Shown: positions 1 through 9,540 of the stretch, in pieces | Layout of the letters: each line of letters starts with the position of its first letter | Numbering within the stretch: position 1 is the stretch's first letter | Assembly (NCBI RefSeq): GCF_000239695.1 | Contig: NZ_JH470338.1 | Span: 1,051,327-1,115,326 of the forward strand | Direction: 5' to 3' | DNA length: 64,000 nt | Origin: Actinomyces graevenitzii C83 | GTDB lineage: Bacteria > Actinomycetota > Actinomycetes > Actinomycetales > Actinomycetaceae | Position numbers and translations under genes: made by a program | The notes under the pieces: model-generated | Databases searched by the model: none | What the model was told of the DNA's origin: nothing | The model's input: the letters and a program-made list of their open reading frames with translations, nothing else

Positions 1-937
1 CCACGCGCGTATTACGGGTGGCATCAAAGGTGGAAGACACTTGCGCCCCAATCGTTTGCCCCAGCCCTAAAGTGCTAAGGGCTAGCGCCACCCCTAGTAA
101 AACCACCCCAACCAAACGAGCTGTTCTACGCGGAGTTGAGGCAAGGTTGGCCGCTACATCCTGCAAAGCCGAACGCCACTTAACTTTAGAGGCAACCCCT
201 AGTGCTTGCGGGATCTGCACTGGAGGTATCACCTCAGTCGCCTCGGCTACATGCACCCCCTTGTTAGGCGTTATTTCACTAACTACACCGTCTATAACGT
301 GCAGTTGACGTGGGCATGAAGCAGCAATTGCAGGATCGTGAGTAACGATTACAACCGTGGTGCCACGCTCATGTAAGCCGCGCAGTAAAGCCACAATTTC
401 AGCTGAAGATTTACTGTCAAGGTTACCTGTAGGCTCATCAGCAACCAGCACAGGGGCATTAGCCACAATAGCGCGCGCAATTGCTACACGCTGACGTTCA
501 CCGCCTGAAAGTTGGTCAGCAGCAAAATCTCTACGTTTACTTAAACCTACATATTCCAGTGCCTCGCGCGCTAACTGTAAAGCTTGCGCACGTACCACTC
601 CCCTATACTGCAGGCCTAAAGCAACATTATCTAATACTGATCGTTTTTTAAGCAGGTGAAATGACTGGAAAATAAATCCAAAAGTGTTACTACGTAATTT
701 AGCACGCGCATCCTCGTTTAGCCCAGATACATCTGTATCATCTAGTAGATAGGCTCCTGAAGTTGGGGTATCGAGAAGCGCTAAAACATTTAGTAGCGTT
801 GATTTGCCAGCACCTGATGGCCCGGTAATAGCAACCAACTCACCTTGGTTAATTTTCAGGTTTACCCCACGCAAAGCATGTACCTGCACGGTACCTGGAT
901 ATACTTTATCTACATCAACCAGTTCAATTACGGTCAT
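1..937 (-). CDS. MacB-type ABC transporter, ATPase-permease fusion (partial, 3' end outside window)
   Basis: Reading from the ATG at 937 toward base 1, the frame stays open to the window edge. It gives a MacB/LolD-type ATPase: Walker A GPSGAGKST near residue 37, signature LSGGERQRVAIARAI, Walker B VLVADEPTGNLDS and the H-loop VIVTHDP. After about residue 230 it continues into a basic stretch and a hydrophobic segment, RLVGVVLLGVALALSTLGLG, as expected at the start of a fused MacB permease domain. The ATG overlaps the stop of the upstream membrane-fusion gene in an ATGA arrangement, so the two are translationally coupled and probably form one exporter. Such systems export peptides, macrolides or lipids; the substrate cannot be told here. 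The family is well supported; the fusion is inferred because only the first permease helix is visible. Confidence 0.88.
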   Translation of the reverse strand, partial: MTVIELVDVDKVYPGTVQVHALRGVNLKINQGELVAITGPSGAGKSTLLNVLALLDTPTSGAYLLDDTDVSGLNEDARAKLRSNTFGFIFQSFHLLKKRSVLDNVALGLQYRGVVRAQALQLAREALEYVGLSKRRDFAADQLSGGERQRVAIARAIVANAPVLVADEPTGNLDSKSSAEIVALLRGLHERGTTVVIVTHDPAIAASCPRQLHVIDGVVSEITPNKGVHVAEATEVIPPVQIPQALGVASKVKWRSALQDVAANLASTPRRTARLVGVVLLGVALALSTLGLGQTIGAQVSSTFDATRNTRV

Positions 938-2220
938 TGGTCTACTCTTACCTGATCACCTGCACGTAACTGAGTAGATTTGACAGAGCATTGTCCTGCC
1001 ACACAGCCCAGCTCTTCAACAGAGATTTTTTTCCAGGTTTTACCTTCAAGTTTAAGCACACTGGTGGTTCCATCAGCTGCTGCCGCAACTGCACGTTTAG
1101 GCACTATAAAGCCGCCGCGAATAGTTGGGGTGCGTTCAATGGTAATAAGTATGGTAGAGCCAATCTTTTGACTACTTAACAAGGTAGCGTCAGAGGCAGT
1201 GAAGATACCTTTTTGTACTTTAGGAGCGGCTGGGCCGGCCTGATTTGCAGAATCTTTACTGCCCTGTTTGTTGTCGCTTTCTTCTTCAATTTTACTAAGA
1301 GTTAACTGTACCTTTTTGCCACCTATGGTGGCCCAGGCGGTAGCGCCAACCTTTATTTGCGTGCTTACCTGTGCGGGAAGTTCAGTGCTAAGTTGACTGC
1401 CTTGACCGGCAACCGTTAGCTTTGCGTTTTCACTAAGCGTTGCCCCTGCCGCCGGGATATCTGTTAATACCCTGCCCTGTTCCAGTGAGGGCACAAACAA
1501 GTATTCAGACTGGTTAAGCAGCACCTGTTTTTTAGCTTTTTTATCGCTCTCGCCCTGGTTACGGTCCGTTTGCCCGGCGGCTGAGTCACTCTTATCGGCT
1601 TTATCTGCCCCAGTTTTACCCGTTCCGGTTTTATCTGTCTTTTCTGCCTGGTCAGTGTCTTTTCCGCCCTGCTCGCTATTTTCTGCGGTGGTGGTGTTAA
1701 CTTCTGATCCGTTATCTTGGTACAGATTAGTTAATGCCCGCGCTGTGGCATCATCAAATTTACTGTTTGCTTCAACTTGATAGCCAATAGAAGCCAAGGC
1801 TTGCTGTAGCTGCAATACATCTGTGCCGCTATCTCCTTGGCGCAGATCACGATAGGCCGGGACTGCGCCAGAAAAAGCAAATACTGGGCGGTCATTTATC
1901 CAAAGCAGCACGCTACCTGAGGTAATTTGCTTTCCAGAAGCTAACCCGGCTTTAGTTACTACCGCATGTTTTGTGCCATCAGGCAAGGTAAGTTGATAGT
2001 CAGTGCTTGCAAGTGCACTTATAGTTGCGTTAGCAGTTACCGTATCTGTCAGCTCTCCAGTTGCAACTGTTGCACTAACTGGACGCTGTTGTGGTGGTTG
2101 AGCTGCCGCCTGACGCTGCGCAGGAGACTGCATAGTGCGCGCCAGCCACCATGTGCCCCCAATGGCCAGCGCGAAAACCGCCAGAATCACTACAGATACG
2201 AGTATTTTATGCTTACGCAT
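934..2220 (-). CDS. Membrane-fusion (HlyD/MacA-like) subunit with peptidoglycan-binding domain
   Basis: The protein has an N-terminal membrane anchor (ILVSVVILAVFALAIGGTWW), then a short extracellular part and a PG_binding_1 domain (LRQGDSGTDVLQLQQALASI...FDDATARALTNLYQ). Next comes a low-complexity Lys/Asp/Thr/Gly linker of about 50 residues, and a C-terminal beta-barrel part typical of efflux adaptors of Gram-positive bacteria. It most likely links the MacB-type transporter encoded directly downstream, which it overlaps by 4 bases, to the cell wall. The ATG at 2220 is preferred; a GTG lies three codons upstream at 2229, and neither has a good ribosome binding site. The Lys/Asp linker may vary in length between strains. 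Confidence 0.8.
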   Translation of the reverse strand: MRKHKILVSVVILAVFALAIGGTWWLARTMQSPAQRQAAAQPPQQRPVSATVATGELTDTVTANATISALASTDYQLTLPDGTKHAVVTKAGLASGKQITSGSVLLWINDRPVFAFSGAVPAYRDLRQGDSGTDVLQLQQALASIGYQVEANSKFDDATARALTNLYQDNGSEVNTTTAENSEQGGKDTDQAEKTDKTGTGKTGADKADKSDSAAGQTDRNQGESDKKAKKQVLLNQSEYLFVPSLEQGRVLTDIPAAGATLSENAKLTVAGQGSQLSTELPAQVSTQIKVGATAWATIGGKKVQLTLSKIEEESDNKQGSKDSANQAGPAAPKVQKGIFTASDATLLSSQKIGSTILITIERTPTIRGGFIVPKRAVAAAADGTTSVLKLEGKTWKKISVEELGCVAGQCSVKSTQLRAGDQVRVDQ

Positions 2221-2260
2221 ACTAATCACAACACTAAATTTTTTATATTTAAAAACCTTG

Positions 2261-2299
2261 ACTTGGAAGTGCTCACCATATAGGTGAGCACTTCCAAGT
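2261..2299 (-). terminator. Hairpin terminator after the lipoprotein gene
   Basis: A perfect 17-base stem (2261-2277 with 2283-2299) has a 5-base loop. On the minus strand it is followed by CAAGG and five T residues, as in an intrinsic terminator. It sits just after the stop of the lipoprotein gene and before the adaptor gene, so the exporter pair is probably transcribed separately or by read-through. Confidence 0.75.
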
Positions 2300-2310
2300 T
2301 TGGATTCAAG

Positions 2311-3270
2311 TCACTGAGTGTAGTTTCCGCGACTCTTCAGGAAGGCGATAGATTCAGCTTTCACCTTCGCAGACTTCTGACGTAAAACTGTCAGTTGGTT
2401 AAGATGCTTCTTTACATAATTGTAAGAGGCAGACCATTGGGCATTGTACAAAATGGTGTCATACCCACTGCTGGTTCTGCATTTAGCATCCTGAACCGCT
2501 ACCTTGAGCTCGTAGTCAGTAACCGGGTGCTGGGATGGATCCTTATAATCTTCTTCATTAACAGTAGCCCCGATTTGCTGAGCAAATGAGCTTGAGGGAT
2601 AACCACCTGGAGCCTTTTCAAGGTCAGCTAAGCCAAGCGGCGCCATACAGCTACGCCACTTAGCTGCCGCAGTATCTAACCCTGGCGGATTAACGTTAGA
2701 AACTACGCTTGTGGACAGGCCACCTTGGGTGTCTAACTTCTTGATAATGTCTGCCTTGTCTGCTTCGGCAAAGCAGGCATCACGCTCTTGCTTCCAGGAG
2801 GAAGGGTTCTGGTCTTGCTTACGCTCAATATCGAGGCGTGGCTGGATACTGTCCTCAGGAGGGGCTGAATAACCGTATTTTGCGGCTATCTCTTCGTTAA
2901 ACAGCATATGCCCGCTACCAGTGCCTACCTGTGATTTTTCAGATGCAGCAGAGTAGGGGTAGACCTCATAGCTGAGTCCCTTTTTCGCCATGCAATCTTG
3001 AACCACTGTCTCTTTAACAGCCACATAAAGACCATTGGTGGTACCTGCATAAGCATCAGTGGGAAGCGCCCAGTGTTTTTGGTCTTTTTTAATCAAATTA
3101 TCTGGAGACACTGTGGCCTCTACTGCTGAAACATCAGCTCCAGCAGTTCCAGCAGTGGATTGCGAATTAGCACTACCGCCACTCGAACACCCAGATAACA
3201 CCATTGCAGCTACCGCTATGGGCGCGGCCAATAGCGTATAGCTAAATTTTTGAGTCACCAATTGACTCAT
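2311..3270 (-). CDS. Secreted lipoprotein of unknown function
   Basis: A 319-residue lipoprotein. It starts with a signal peptide ending in the lipobox LSGC (Cys about residue 28), followed by a Ser/Gly-rich spacer, so it should be lipid-anchored outside the membrane. The mature part is mostly hydrophilic with several scattered Cys (VVQDCMAKKG, ERDACFAEAD, KWRSCMAPLG, QDAKCRTSSG), suggesting two disulfides. I do not recognise the family. A GAGGAG motif lies directly next to the ATG at 3270, which is too close; a TTG (3261) or GTG (3258) may be the real start, without affecting the lipobox. It lies upstream of the exporter pair on the same strand and may assist it, but that is only positional. 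Confidence 0.75.
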   Translation of the reverse strand: MSQLVTQKFSYTLLAAPIAVAAMVLSGCSSGGSANSQSTAGTAGADVSAVEATVSPDNLIKKDQKHWALPTDAYAGTTNGLYVAVKETVVQDCMAKKGLSYEVYPYSAASEKSQVGTGSGHMLFNEEIAAKYGYSAPPEDSIQPRLDIERKQDQNPSSWKQERDACFAEADKADIIKKLDTQGGLSTSVVSNVNPPGLDTAAAKWRSCMAPLGLADLEKAPGGYPSSSFAQQIGATVNEEDYKDPSQHPVTDYELKVAVQDAKCRTSSGYDTILYNAQWSASYNYVKKHLNQLTVLRQKSAKVKAESIAFLKSRGNYTQ

Positions 3271-3476
3271 CTCCTCGCACTAAATTCTCGGTTAAGGCTT
3301 AGAGTGCGATAAAGCCCCCCCGACCAACCAGCCTTGGTTGATGCAGTTCAGAGTACACCCAGGTCAGGTCACGTGCAACCAAGTTAGTAGACTTTTTTCA
3401 GATTCTATGTTTCGCATTAGAGGCAGCGAGCCCATACATCCAGTTACGAAACAGTTGTAAAAGTCTTGGTATATGT

Positions 3477-3515
3477 AAAAGAACTGCCCGACGTATAACG
3501 TCGGGCAGTTCTTTT
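3477..3515 (-). terminator. Terminator of the rplJ-rplL operon
   Basis: A perfect 18-base inverted repeat (3477-3494 with 3498-3515) with a 3-base loop and a stem end of four T residues on both strands. It lies 45 bases after the rplL stop, so it should end the ribosomal transcript on the minus strand. The interval 3271-3476 shows nothing else recognisable. Confidence 0.85.
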
Positions 3516-3559
3516 AAGCAGTTTTCGCTAGCGAATTAGTTAAGCTAACGAAACAGCGA

Positions 3560-3943
3560 TCACTTGAGGACGACGGTAGCGCCAGCGCCCTCGAGCTGAG
3601 CCTTAGCCTTCTCGGCGGTCTCCTTGTTGACGCCCTCAAGAACGGCCTTGGGAGCAGACTCAACGAGGTCCTTGGCCTCCTTCAGACCGAGGGAGGTCAG
3701 GGCGCGCACCTCCTTGATGACACCAATCTTCTTGTCGCCGATAGCCTCGAGAACGACGTCGAACTCGTCCTTCTCTTCAGCCTCTTCAGCGGCAGCGCCG
3801 GGGGCAGCAGCAACGGCAACGGCGGCCGGGGCAGCAGCGGTAACGTCGAAGGTCTCTTCGAAAGCCTTGACGAATTCGGATAGCTCGATGAGGGTTAGCT
3901 CCTTGAAAGCCTCGATGAGCTCTTCAGTGGTCAGCTTCGCCAT
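3560..3943 (-). CDS. rplL: Ribosomal protein L7/L12
   Basis: 127 residues, the usual length. The N-terminal dimerisation helix ([20 protein letters not shown]), the Ala/Glu-rich hinge (about residues 35-60) and the conserved C-terminal domain ([20 protein letters not shown]...[14 protein letters not shown]) are all visible. It forms the ribosomal stalk with L10 and recruits translation GTPases. It follows rplJ by about 70 bases on the same strand. Confidence 0.98.
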   Translation of the reverse strand: MAKLTTEELIEAFKELTLIELSEFVKAFEETFDVTAAAPAAVAVAAAPGAAAEEAEEKDEFDVVLEAIGDKKIGVIKEVRALTSLGLKEAKDLVESAPKAVLEGVNKETAEKAKAQLEGAGATVVLK

Positions 3944-4015
3944 GATGGGCGTTCCTTCCTAGGTTTTTGGGCTCCGCCTGGGTGGCGGAAAATTTGTCTG
4001 TGATGCCAGCTGCAC

Positions 4016-4537
4016 TCAGGCAGCCTGCTCCTGCTTCTCACGCAGGGCATCAACGGTGCGGACGGCCTTAGAGGCCGGGGCCGCGAAGAGGTATGCAGCC
4101 TTAGACAGCGAAGCCTTAACGGCACCAGCGGTCTTGGCGAGCAGAACCTCGCGGGATTCGAGAGATGCAAGCTTGTCTACATCGGCGGCGGACAGCAACT
4201 TGCCATCCATGATTCCGCCCTTGATTACCAGCTGCTTGTTGTCCTTGGCGAAGTCACGCAGAGCCTTAGCAGCGTCAACTGCCTCGCCCTCAACGAAGGC
4301 GATAGCGGTGGGGCCGTGCAGCTCCTCGGCGAAAGCCTCGAAACCAGCCTCACGCGCCGCGATAGCGGCCAGGGTGTTCTTCACCACGGCGTAACGAGCG
4401 TTGCCGGCAAGCGAACGGCGCAGCGTCTTTAGCTGAGCCACACTCAACCCGCGGTACTCGGTTAGCAGCACAGCGCCCAAGCTACGGAATTGCTCCGTTA
4501 GGGCGGCAATTGCCGCTTCCTTGTCAGGCCTTGCCAT
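4016..4537 (-). CDS. rplJ: Ribosomal protein L10
   Basis: 173 residues, full length. The start [18 protein letters not shown] and the motif [21 protein letters not shown] are typical of L10, which anchors L7/L12 to 23S rRNA. A strong AAGGAGGG site precedes the ATG. The gene heads an rplJ-rplL pair behind a long structured leader containing an attenuator-like hairpin (separate entry), so it is probably autoregulated by L10. Confidence 0.98.
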   Translation of the reverse strand: MARPDKEAAIAALTEQFRSLGAVLLTEYRGLSVAQLKTLRRSLAGNARYAVVKNTLAAIAAREAGFEAFAEELHGPTAIAFVEGEAVDAAKALRDFAKDNKQLVIKGGIMDGKLLSAADVDKLASLESREVLLAKTAGAVKASLSKAAYLFAAPASKAVRTVDALREKQEQAA

Positions 4538-4770
4538 GGGCCCTCCTTCCGTGGTCTTTACACAGGCCCCACAACAAAAAACCCTGCGCCGGCGGCACAG
4601 GGTGATACATCAATAATAATGTAACTACTAGGCACGCCTACGCGGGTATCCATTGAAGGATTTACTCTCCACCTGAAATAGGTTTAGAACCTGCGGTCTT
4701 TGGCAGGCTCCAGAGTATCGGAATGCCACCTACACATCAATAGCGTCAACCCTGAAAGCTGGGTGGGTCT
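4538..4770 (-). promoter_or_regulatory. L10 leader with intrinsic-terminator attenuator
   Basis: Upstream of rplJ lies about 230 bases without a gene. On the minus strand it contains AAAGACCGCAGGTT followed by AACCTATTTCAGGTGG, resembling the L10-binding leader of other bacteria. Nearer the gene is a 10-base stem (4603-4594 with 4590-4581, one G-T pair) closed by GCC and followed by six T residues, a textbook terminator only about 37 bases before the rplJ ATG. This fits L10 binding that favours the terminator. A TTGACG at 4744-4749 could be the -35 box, but I see no good -10. The leader call is by motif and position only. Confidence 0.65.
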
Positions 4771-4862
4771 ACTCACATGTGCTCTCATCCGCAGGTAGGG
4801 GGTCAGCTCTAGCTACACACGCTAGGCTGAAACAAGTAAAGCTCGCAAGTAAAAGGCCCAGT

Positions 4863-5405
4863 ATGACTCAAATTTCTACCGCACCCACCACAGCTAACCA
4901 AGCGGAGATACCGGCGCCTGCTGATACTGTCCCTATGCGCCGCGCTCCACGGGTGTTTTTACAGCTAATAACCACCCTGCACCGGCTAATCCCAAAGCCC
5001 CTAGGCAAGCGCGTACCGGTAACCTTCATCGGCTACGCCATCATTAACGGCTCCGGTTTCCTGCTGGATATTAGCCTGCTGTGGTTATTTAACTCATTAC
5101 TTGGCTGGTACTACCCGCTATCCATCACCCTGGGCTACGCCCTGGCTGGGCTGTACTCACTAATCTTGAACCGCTGGCTTAACTTCCAGGCCCATGGACA
5201 CGCCGCCGCACAAGGGGCCCGCTACGTATTTGGGCTAATCTCCCAGTACGTCATCTTCATTTTGGGTCTCTCTAGCCTGCTGCACTACGGCTTGCACATC
5301 AACCCTGAAGTGGCCCGCGTGATCTCTGCCTGCTGTGAAGGCATCTACCTGTACGTGCTAATGAAAATCTGGGTTTTCAAAGGCGTGGCAGAGCCCAAGC
5401 TCTAA
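4863..5405 (+). CDS. GtrA-like family membrane protein
   Basis: 180 residues from the ATG at 4863 (AAAAGG just upstream); earlier in-frame codons up to 4779 lack support. About four membrane helices are visible: FIGYAIINGSGFLLDISLLWLF, the YPLSITLGYALAGLYSLILNRW helix region ending in the family motif LNRWLNFQ, then FGLISQYVIFILGLSSLLHY, and a final helix ending in KIWVF. GtrA-family proteins are small membrane proteins thought to move lipid-linked sugars for glycosylation of surface polymers. The gene is alone on the + strand between rplJ and rplA, which are usually adjacent, so it is probably an insertion. Confidence 0.82.
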   Translation: MTQISTAPTTANQAEIPAPADTVPMRRAPRVFLQLITTLHRLIPKPLGKRVPVTFIGYAIINGSGFLLDISLLWLFNSLLGWYYPLSITLGYALAGLYSLILNRWLNFQAHGHAAAQGARYVFGLISQYVIFILGLSSLLHYGLHINPEVARVISACCEGIYLYVLMKIWVFKGVAEPKL

Positions 5406-5431
5406 GCCCAAGCTCTAAGCCCAAGCTCTAA
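5393..5431 (+). repeat. Three tandem 13-base repeats across the GtrA-like stop codon
   Basis: GCCCAAGCTCTAA occurs three times in a row (5393-5405, 5406-5418, 5419-5431). The TAA of the first copy is the stop of the GtrA-like gene. Loss or gain of copies would not change the protein. It looks like slipped-strand duplication. Confidence 0.9.
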
Positions 5432-5460
5432 AAGAAAACTCAACCGCATACAGCAAAAAT

Positions 5461-5500
5461 CCCCCGGCGCAGTTCAAAATCGCACCGGGGGACTTTGTTT
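5461..5500. terminator. Bidirectional terminator between the GtrA-like gene and rplA
   Basis: A 10-base GC-rich stem (5461-5470 with 5482-5491, one G-T pair) is followed on the + strand by ACTTTGTTT and on the minus strand by ATTTTTG. It lies between convergent genes and can serve both. Confidence 0.75.
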
Positions 5501-5509
5501 AGCTCAAGC

Positions 5510-6202
5510 TCAGGCCAGCTTGGTGGGGTCCAGCGGAATGCCCGGACCCATGGTGGTAGCCATGGTGGCCTTAAGGACGTAACGGCCCTTAGAGGTGGAG
5601 GGCTTTAGACGCAGGATCTCTTCAACTGCGGCAGCCAGGTTCTCGGCTAGAGCTTCCTCAGAGAAGGAAACCTTACCAATGATGAAGTTAAGGTTAGCGG
5701 CGCGGTCAACGCGGAACTCGATACGACCGCCCTTAATGTCCTTAACAGCCTTGGCGACATCCATGGTAACGGTGCCGGTCTTGGGGTTGGGCATGAGGCC
5801 ACGGGGACCGAGCACGCGCCCTAGACGACCAACCTTACCCATCAGGTCGGGGGTGGCCACGGCGGCGTCGAAGTCGGTGTAGCCAGCGGCAACCTTAGCG
5901 ATCAGGTCGTCGCCGCCAACCTCGTCAGCGCCGGCGTCGATAGCCTGCTGAGCACGCTCACCCTGGGCGAAGACCAGGACCCGGGCGGTCTTGCCGGTGC
6001 CGTGCGGGAGGCTAACGGTGCCACGCACCATCTGGTCGGCCTTACGGGGGTCAACACCCAGACGTAGGGCCACGTCCACCGTGGAGTCAAACTTGGTTAC
6101 GGAAGTTTCCTTAGCCAGGCGGACAGCCTCGGCCGGCGTGTAGAGGATCCCAGACTGGATCTTCTCAGCGGCGGCGCGGTAGGCCTTGCTGCGCTTAGTC
6201 AT
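5510..6202 (-). CDS. rplA: Ribosomal protein L1
   Basis: 230 residues, full length. Typical L1 motifs are present: [20 protein letters not shown], and [12 protein letters not shown] with the conserved PNPKTGTV. It binds 23S rRNA at the L1 stalk and often represses its own operon. It follows rplK by about 70 bases in the standard rplK-rplA order. Confidence 0.98.
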   Translation of the reverse strand: MTKRSKAYRAAAEKIQSGILYTPAEAVRLAKETSVTKFDSTVDVALRLGVDPRKADQMVRGTVSLPHGTGKTARVLVFAQGERAQQAIDAGADEVGGDDLIAKVAAGYTDFDAAVATPDLMGKVGRLGRVLGPRGLMPNPKTGTVTMDVAKAVKDIKGGRIEFRVDRAANLNFIIGKVSFSEEALAENLAAAVEEILRLKPSTSKGRYVLKATMATTMGPGIPLDPTKLA

Positions 6203-6271
6203 CTGCTTTCTCCTTATGCAGTCGTGGTGTGCGAGCCGCGCATGGCTCTACCACGGTTATTTGGTCTTAAA

Positions 6272-6703
6272 TCACTCAGCGACGGTGATGCCCATGGAGC
6301 GGGCAGTGCCGGCGATGATCTTCGCGGCGGCGTCGATGTCGTTGGCGTTCAGGTCAGGCATCTTGGTTTCGGCAATGGTGCGCACCTGGTCCTGGGTTAG
6401 CGAAGCAACCTTGACGCTGTGCGGGGTGGCCGAACCCTTGGGGACACCAGCAGCCTTCTTGATCAGCTCAGCGGCCGGCGGGGTCTTCAGGATGAAGGTG
6501 AAGGAGCGGTCTTCGTAAACCGTAATCTCCACCGGCACGACATTACCGCGCTGCGACTCGGTGGCAGCGTTGTAAGCCTTGCAGAACTCCATAATGTTCA
6601 CACCGTGCTGACCGAGCGCGGGGCCGATCGGCGGTGCAGGGTTGGCAGCGCCAGCCTGGATCTGGAGCTTGATCAGGCCAGCAACCTTCTTCTTGGGGGC
6701 CAT
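6272..6703 (-). CDS. rplK: Ribosomal protein L11
   Basis: 143 residues from the ATG at 6703, preceded by AAAGGA. A longer reading to 6757 adds an unlikely basic leader. [18 protein letters not shown] and the Pro-rich [20 protein letters not shown] are classic L11 signatures; the C-terminal rRNA-binding part ends [19 protein letters not shown]. It works in the GTPase centre. It lies between nusG and rplA as usual. Confidence 0.98.
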   Translation of the reverse strand: MAPKKKVAGLIKLQIQAGAANPAPPIGPALGQHGVNIMEFCKAYNAATESQRGNVVPVEITVYEDRSFTFILKTPPAAELIKKAAGVPKGSATPHSVKVASLTQDQVRTIAETKMPDLNANDIDAAAKIIAGTARSMGITVAE

Positions 6704-6880
6704 AAAATTGGGTCCTTTGATAGTGGTTGTGACACGCGTGCGAATGCACACGCACAAACGCCCATCATAGCCGGTTTAAGACTACGGCGGGCGCGTGGGT
6801 GGGAGGTTTCACAGCCGCAAACGCGGTTGCCCAGCAGCCGCTTACCCTCCCCGACGCGCCATCAGCGCGCCGCTACCGGG

Positions 6881-7657
6881 TCAGATTTTGGAGACCTGGG
6901 AGAAAGAGAGCTCAGCCGGAGTGTCACGGCCGAACAGGGAGATGAGCACCTGCAGCTTCTGAGTTTCGGGGGAAATCTCAGAGATAGTGGCAGGCAGAGA
7001 CTCGAAGGGGCCATCGGTGACGATTACCGACTCGCCCACCTCGAAACCAACCTCGTAGACACGGCCGTTCTCCACCATGGTGGAGCCCTCGCCAGACTCG
7101 GGTTTAGCCTGGGCGGCAGACACCTGGGCGGCAATTTCGGCCTCGGTGGGGCCAAGCTGCTTAACCGCTTCTTCGAAAGTCAGCGGCACCGGGTTGTAGC
7201 GGTTACCTACGAAACCGGTAACTGCCGGAGTGTCCTTAATGGTGCGCCAGACGCGGTCCGAGGTGTCAGGGTCGTCCAGATCCAGGCGCACAAACACGTA
7301 TCCGGGCAGGCGTACGCGCGTAACTTCCTTCTTCTTGTTGTTCGCCTTTACCTCGATGACAGTTTCCATGGGCACGACGGCGTCGAAAACGTAGTCCTCG
7401 ATCTCAAAGTTTTCAGCGCGCGCCAAAACATCAGCGGCCACGCGGCGCTCATAGCCAGAGTAAGTGTGCAGCACGTACCACAGGCCCGGCAGGGAGGACA
7501 TCTTCTTACGGAATTCCTGTACCGGATCCACCACTGCTGGCGGCTCTGCGCTTTGTGCGTCTGCCGGGGTGGCCTCCTGTACGTCTTCGGCTACCTCGAC
7601 AACGTCGTTGGCGCTTTCCTCAGCCGCGAAGTCGTCGGCTTCCTGCTCGATAGACAT
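6881..7657 (-). CDS. nusG: Transcription elongation/antitermination factor NusG
   Basis: 258 residues. An acidic N-terminal extension of about 60 residues, common in actinobacteria, precedes the NGN domain ([20 protein letters not shown]) and the C-terminal KOW domain ([20 protein letters not shown]). It binds RNA polymerase and couples transcription to Rho or to ribosomal protein S10. It lies between secE and rplK. Confidence 0.97.
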   Translation of the reverse strand: MSIEQEADDFAAEESANDVVEVAEDVQEATPADAQSAEPPAVVDPVQEFRKKMSSLPGLWYVLHTYSGYERRVAADVLARAENFEIEDYVFDAVVPMETVIEVKANNKKKEVTRVRLPGYVFVRLDLDDPDTSDRVWRTIKDTPAVTGFVGNRYNPVPLTFEEAVKQLGPTEAEIAAQVSAAQAKPESGEGSTMVENGRVYEVGFEVGESVIVTDGPFESLPATISEISPETQKLQVLISLFGRDTPAELSFSQVSKI

Positions 7658-7690
7658 GTTGCTCCCTAGTAGATTCTGGTTCGTAAGGTA

Positions 7691-7924
7691 TTAGGCAAAT
7701 ACCCACATGACAAGCTGTTCAAACACGGCGTCAATCAAAGCCACAAACAACATGATGGCGGTAATGAACACCAGCACCACCAAGAAGTAAGTCCACAGAC
7801 TGTTGCGAGTAGGCCAAACTACCTTACGTAGCTCGTCAATAACTTGCTTGATAAATAGCGTGATACGCGCAAACAGGTTACGGCGCTGTGCCTGATCACG
7901 GTCCGCTTTAGCGACTTGGCTCAT
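7691..7924 (-). CDS. secE: Preprotein translocase subunit SecE
   Basis: 77 residues, a typical short single-span SecE. A basic N-terminus with the amphipathic stretch FIKQVIDELRKVVWPTRNSL leads into the membrane helix TYFLVVLVFITAIMLFVALI. It clamps SecY in the protein-export channel. It lies between tRNA-Trp and nusG, the conserved arrangement. Confidence 0.96.
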   Translation of the reverse strand: MSQVAKADRDQAQRRNLFARITLFIKQVIDELRKVVWPTRNSLWTYFLVVLVFITAIMLFVALIDAVFEQLVMWVFA

Positions 7925-8012
7925 GAAATCCTCGGGTTCGAATCGGCTCTTAAGCCCGTTAGGGACGAGATGGTGAACCGACGGGATCTCCCGAGCGATC
8001 CTCCGTTCTCAG

Positions 8013-8085
8013 CAGGGCAGGCGGGACTCGAACCCACAACCGCCGGTTTTGGAGACCGGTGCGCTACCAATTGCGCCACTGCCCT
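8013..8085 (-). tRNA. tRNA-Trp (anticodon CCA)
   Basis: A 73-base cloverleaf: acceptor AGGGCAG with CTGCCCT, discriminator G, anticodon stem around CTCCAAA giving anticodon CCA, and T-loop GGTTCGAGTCC. CCA is not encoded. It sits upstream of secE as in many actinobacteria. Confidence 0.97.
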
Positions 8086-8181
8086 TCAGCGAGACTCAAT
8101 ACTGCCATACTTCTGGCGCTAATACCAATTCAATAAGTATGTGCTGCCTCACGGTAACAAATTACGGGGTAAAATCGGGGC

Positions 8182-9396
8182 GTGACTACCGCATCAAAGC
8201 GCCGCGTTTCGGCGCGTCTAGCTGCCATTGCCCCTTCTGCCACACTAGCCGTTGACGCTAAAGCTAAGGCCCTAAAAGCCGCCGGTGAGCCCATTATTGG
8301 TTTCGGCCCTGGTGAGCCCAACTTCCCCACCCCTGAAAATGTGGTGGAAGCCGCCGTCGCCGCCTGTAAAGACCCGCGCAACCACAAGTACACCCCTGCC
8401 GCCGGTCTGCCTGAGCTAAAGCAGGCTATTGCCGCTAAGACTCTGCGTGACAGTGGCTATGCCGTCGACCCTGCCAACATTGTGGTCACCAACGGTGGCA
8501 AGCAGGCAGTGTATGAGGGTTTCGCAGCCGTTATCAGTGAGGGCGATGAGGTTCTGCTGCCCACCCCCTATTGGACCACCTACCCTGAGGCCATCGCTTT
8601 GGCTGGCGGTATTCCGGTACGCGTTTTTGCCGACGCCGACGCCGACTATAAGGTCACCCCTGCCCAGCTGGAGGAGGCCTACACCCCGGCCACCAAGGCG
8701 CTGGTGTTCTGCTCGCCCTCTAACCCCACCGGCTCGGTTTACACCCCGGAAGAGACTGAGGCTATTGGTCGTTGGTGCCTTGAGCACGGGGTTTGGGTAC
8801 TTACCGATGAAATCTATGAGCACTTGGTTTACGACGACGCCAAGTTCACCCCCATCGTTAAGGCTGTGCCCGAGCTGGCTGATACCACCGTGGTGCTTAA
8901 CGGCGTGGCTAAGTCCTACGCCATGACCGGTTGGCGTCTGGGCTGGCTGATTGGCCCCACCGACATCGTCAAGGCCGTAATCACCTTGCAAAGCCACCTG
9001 ACCAGCAACGTCAACAACATTGCTCAGCGCGCTGCGATTGCGGCCCTTAACGGTGACCAGAGCTCGGTTGAGCAGATGCGTCAGGCCTTTGACCGTCGCC
9101 GTCACCTAATGGTTTCCATGTTGCGCGAGGTGCCCGGCTTCGTCACCCCCGAACCCAAGGGTGCTTTCTACTGCTACTCCTCGGTTAAGGAACTGATTGG
9201 TAAGTCGCTGCGCGGCACGGTTATCGACTCCTCGGCCACGCTAGCTGACCTGGTGCTAGAGCACGCCAAGGTAGCTATCGTGCCCGGCGAGGCTTTTGGC
9301 CCCTCCGGCTTTGTGCGCCTGTCCTACTCACTGTCTGATGAGGACCTAGTTGAGGGCCTTGAGCGCCTACAGAAGCTGATGGCTGAGGTTGCCTAA
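8182..9396 (+). CDS. PLP-dependent class I/II aminotransferase, aspartate-aminotransferase-like
   Basis: 404 residues. Fold-type I motifs: [14 protein letters not shown] near the N-terminus, the cofactor-contacting [22 protein letters not shown], and the Schiff-base lysine in [16 protein letters not shown] (about residue 245). It probably transfers amino groups between aspartate or a related amino acid and 2-oxoglutarate; the substrate is not certain. The GTG start at 8182 has no ribosome binding site, but TAAAAT ends 6 bases upstream (8170-8175), so the mRNA is probably leaderless. Confidence 0.92.
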   Translation: MTTASKRRVSARLAAIAPSATLAVDAKAKALKAAGEPIIGFGPGEPNFPTPENVVEAAVAACKDPRNHKYTPAAGLPELKQAIAAKTLRDSGYAVDPANIVVTNGGKQAVYEGFAAVISEGDEVLLPTPYWTTYPEAIALAGGIPVRVFADADADYKVTPAQLEEAYTPATKALVFCSPSNPTGSVYTPEETEAIGRWCLEHGVWVLTDEIYEHLVYDDAKFTPIVKAVPELADTTVVLNGVAKSYAMTGWRLGWLIGPTDIVKAVITLQSHLTSNVNNIAQRAAIAALNGDQSSVEQMRQAFDRRRHLMVSMLREVPGFVTPEPKGAFYCYSSVKELIGKSLRGTVIDSSATLADLVLEHAKVAIVPGEAFGPSGFVRLSYSLSDEDLVEGLERLQKLMAEVA

Positions 9397-9416
9397 GCGC
9401 TACTTTTCCTAATAAG

Positions 9417-9454
9417 CAGGGTTGCGCAGCTCAAGTTTGGGCTGCGCAACCCTG
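9417..9454. terminator. Hairpin between convergent genes
   Basis: A perfect 14-base GC-rich stem (9417-9430 with 9441-9454) with a 10-base loop lies just after the aminotransferase stop. No T-run follows, so termination may rely on the stem or on other factors. Confidence 0.55.
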
Positions 9455-9540
9455 ACTTAGCGGCAGGGCAGGCTTAAAGGCCAGGCCCCAATTAAAAGGC
9501 AACCGGCGTCTTAGACGTCGGCTGCCTTAGTTTTAGGTGA

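Noticed and set aside
6419..7669. A 416-codon open frame on the + strand opposite rplK and nusG
   Set aside because: It lies antisense to two certain genes, has a composition typical of a shadow frame, and no recognisable domain.
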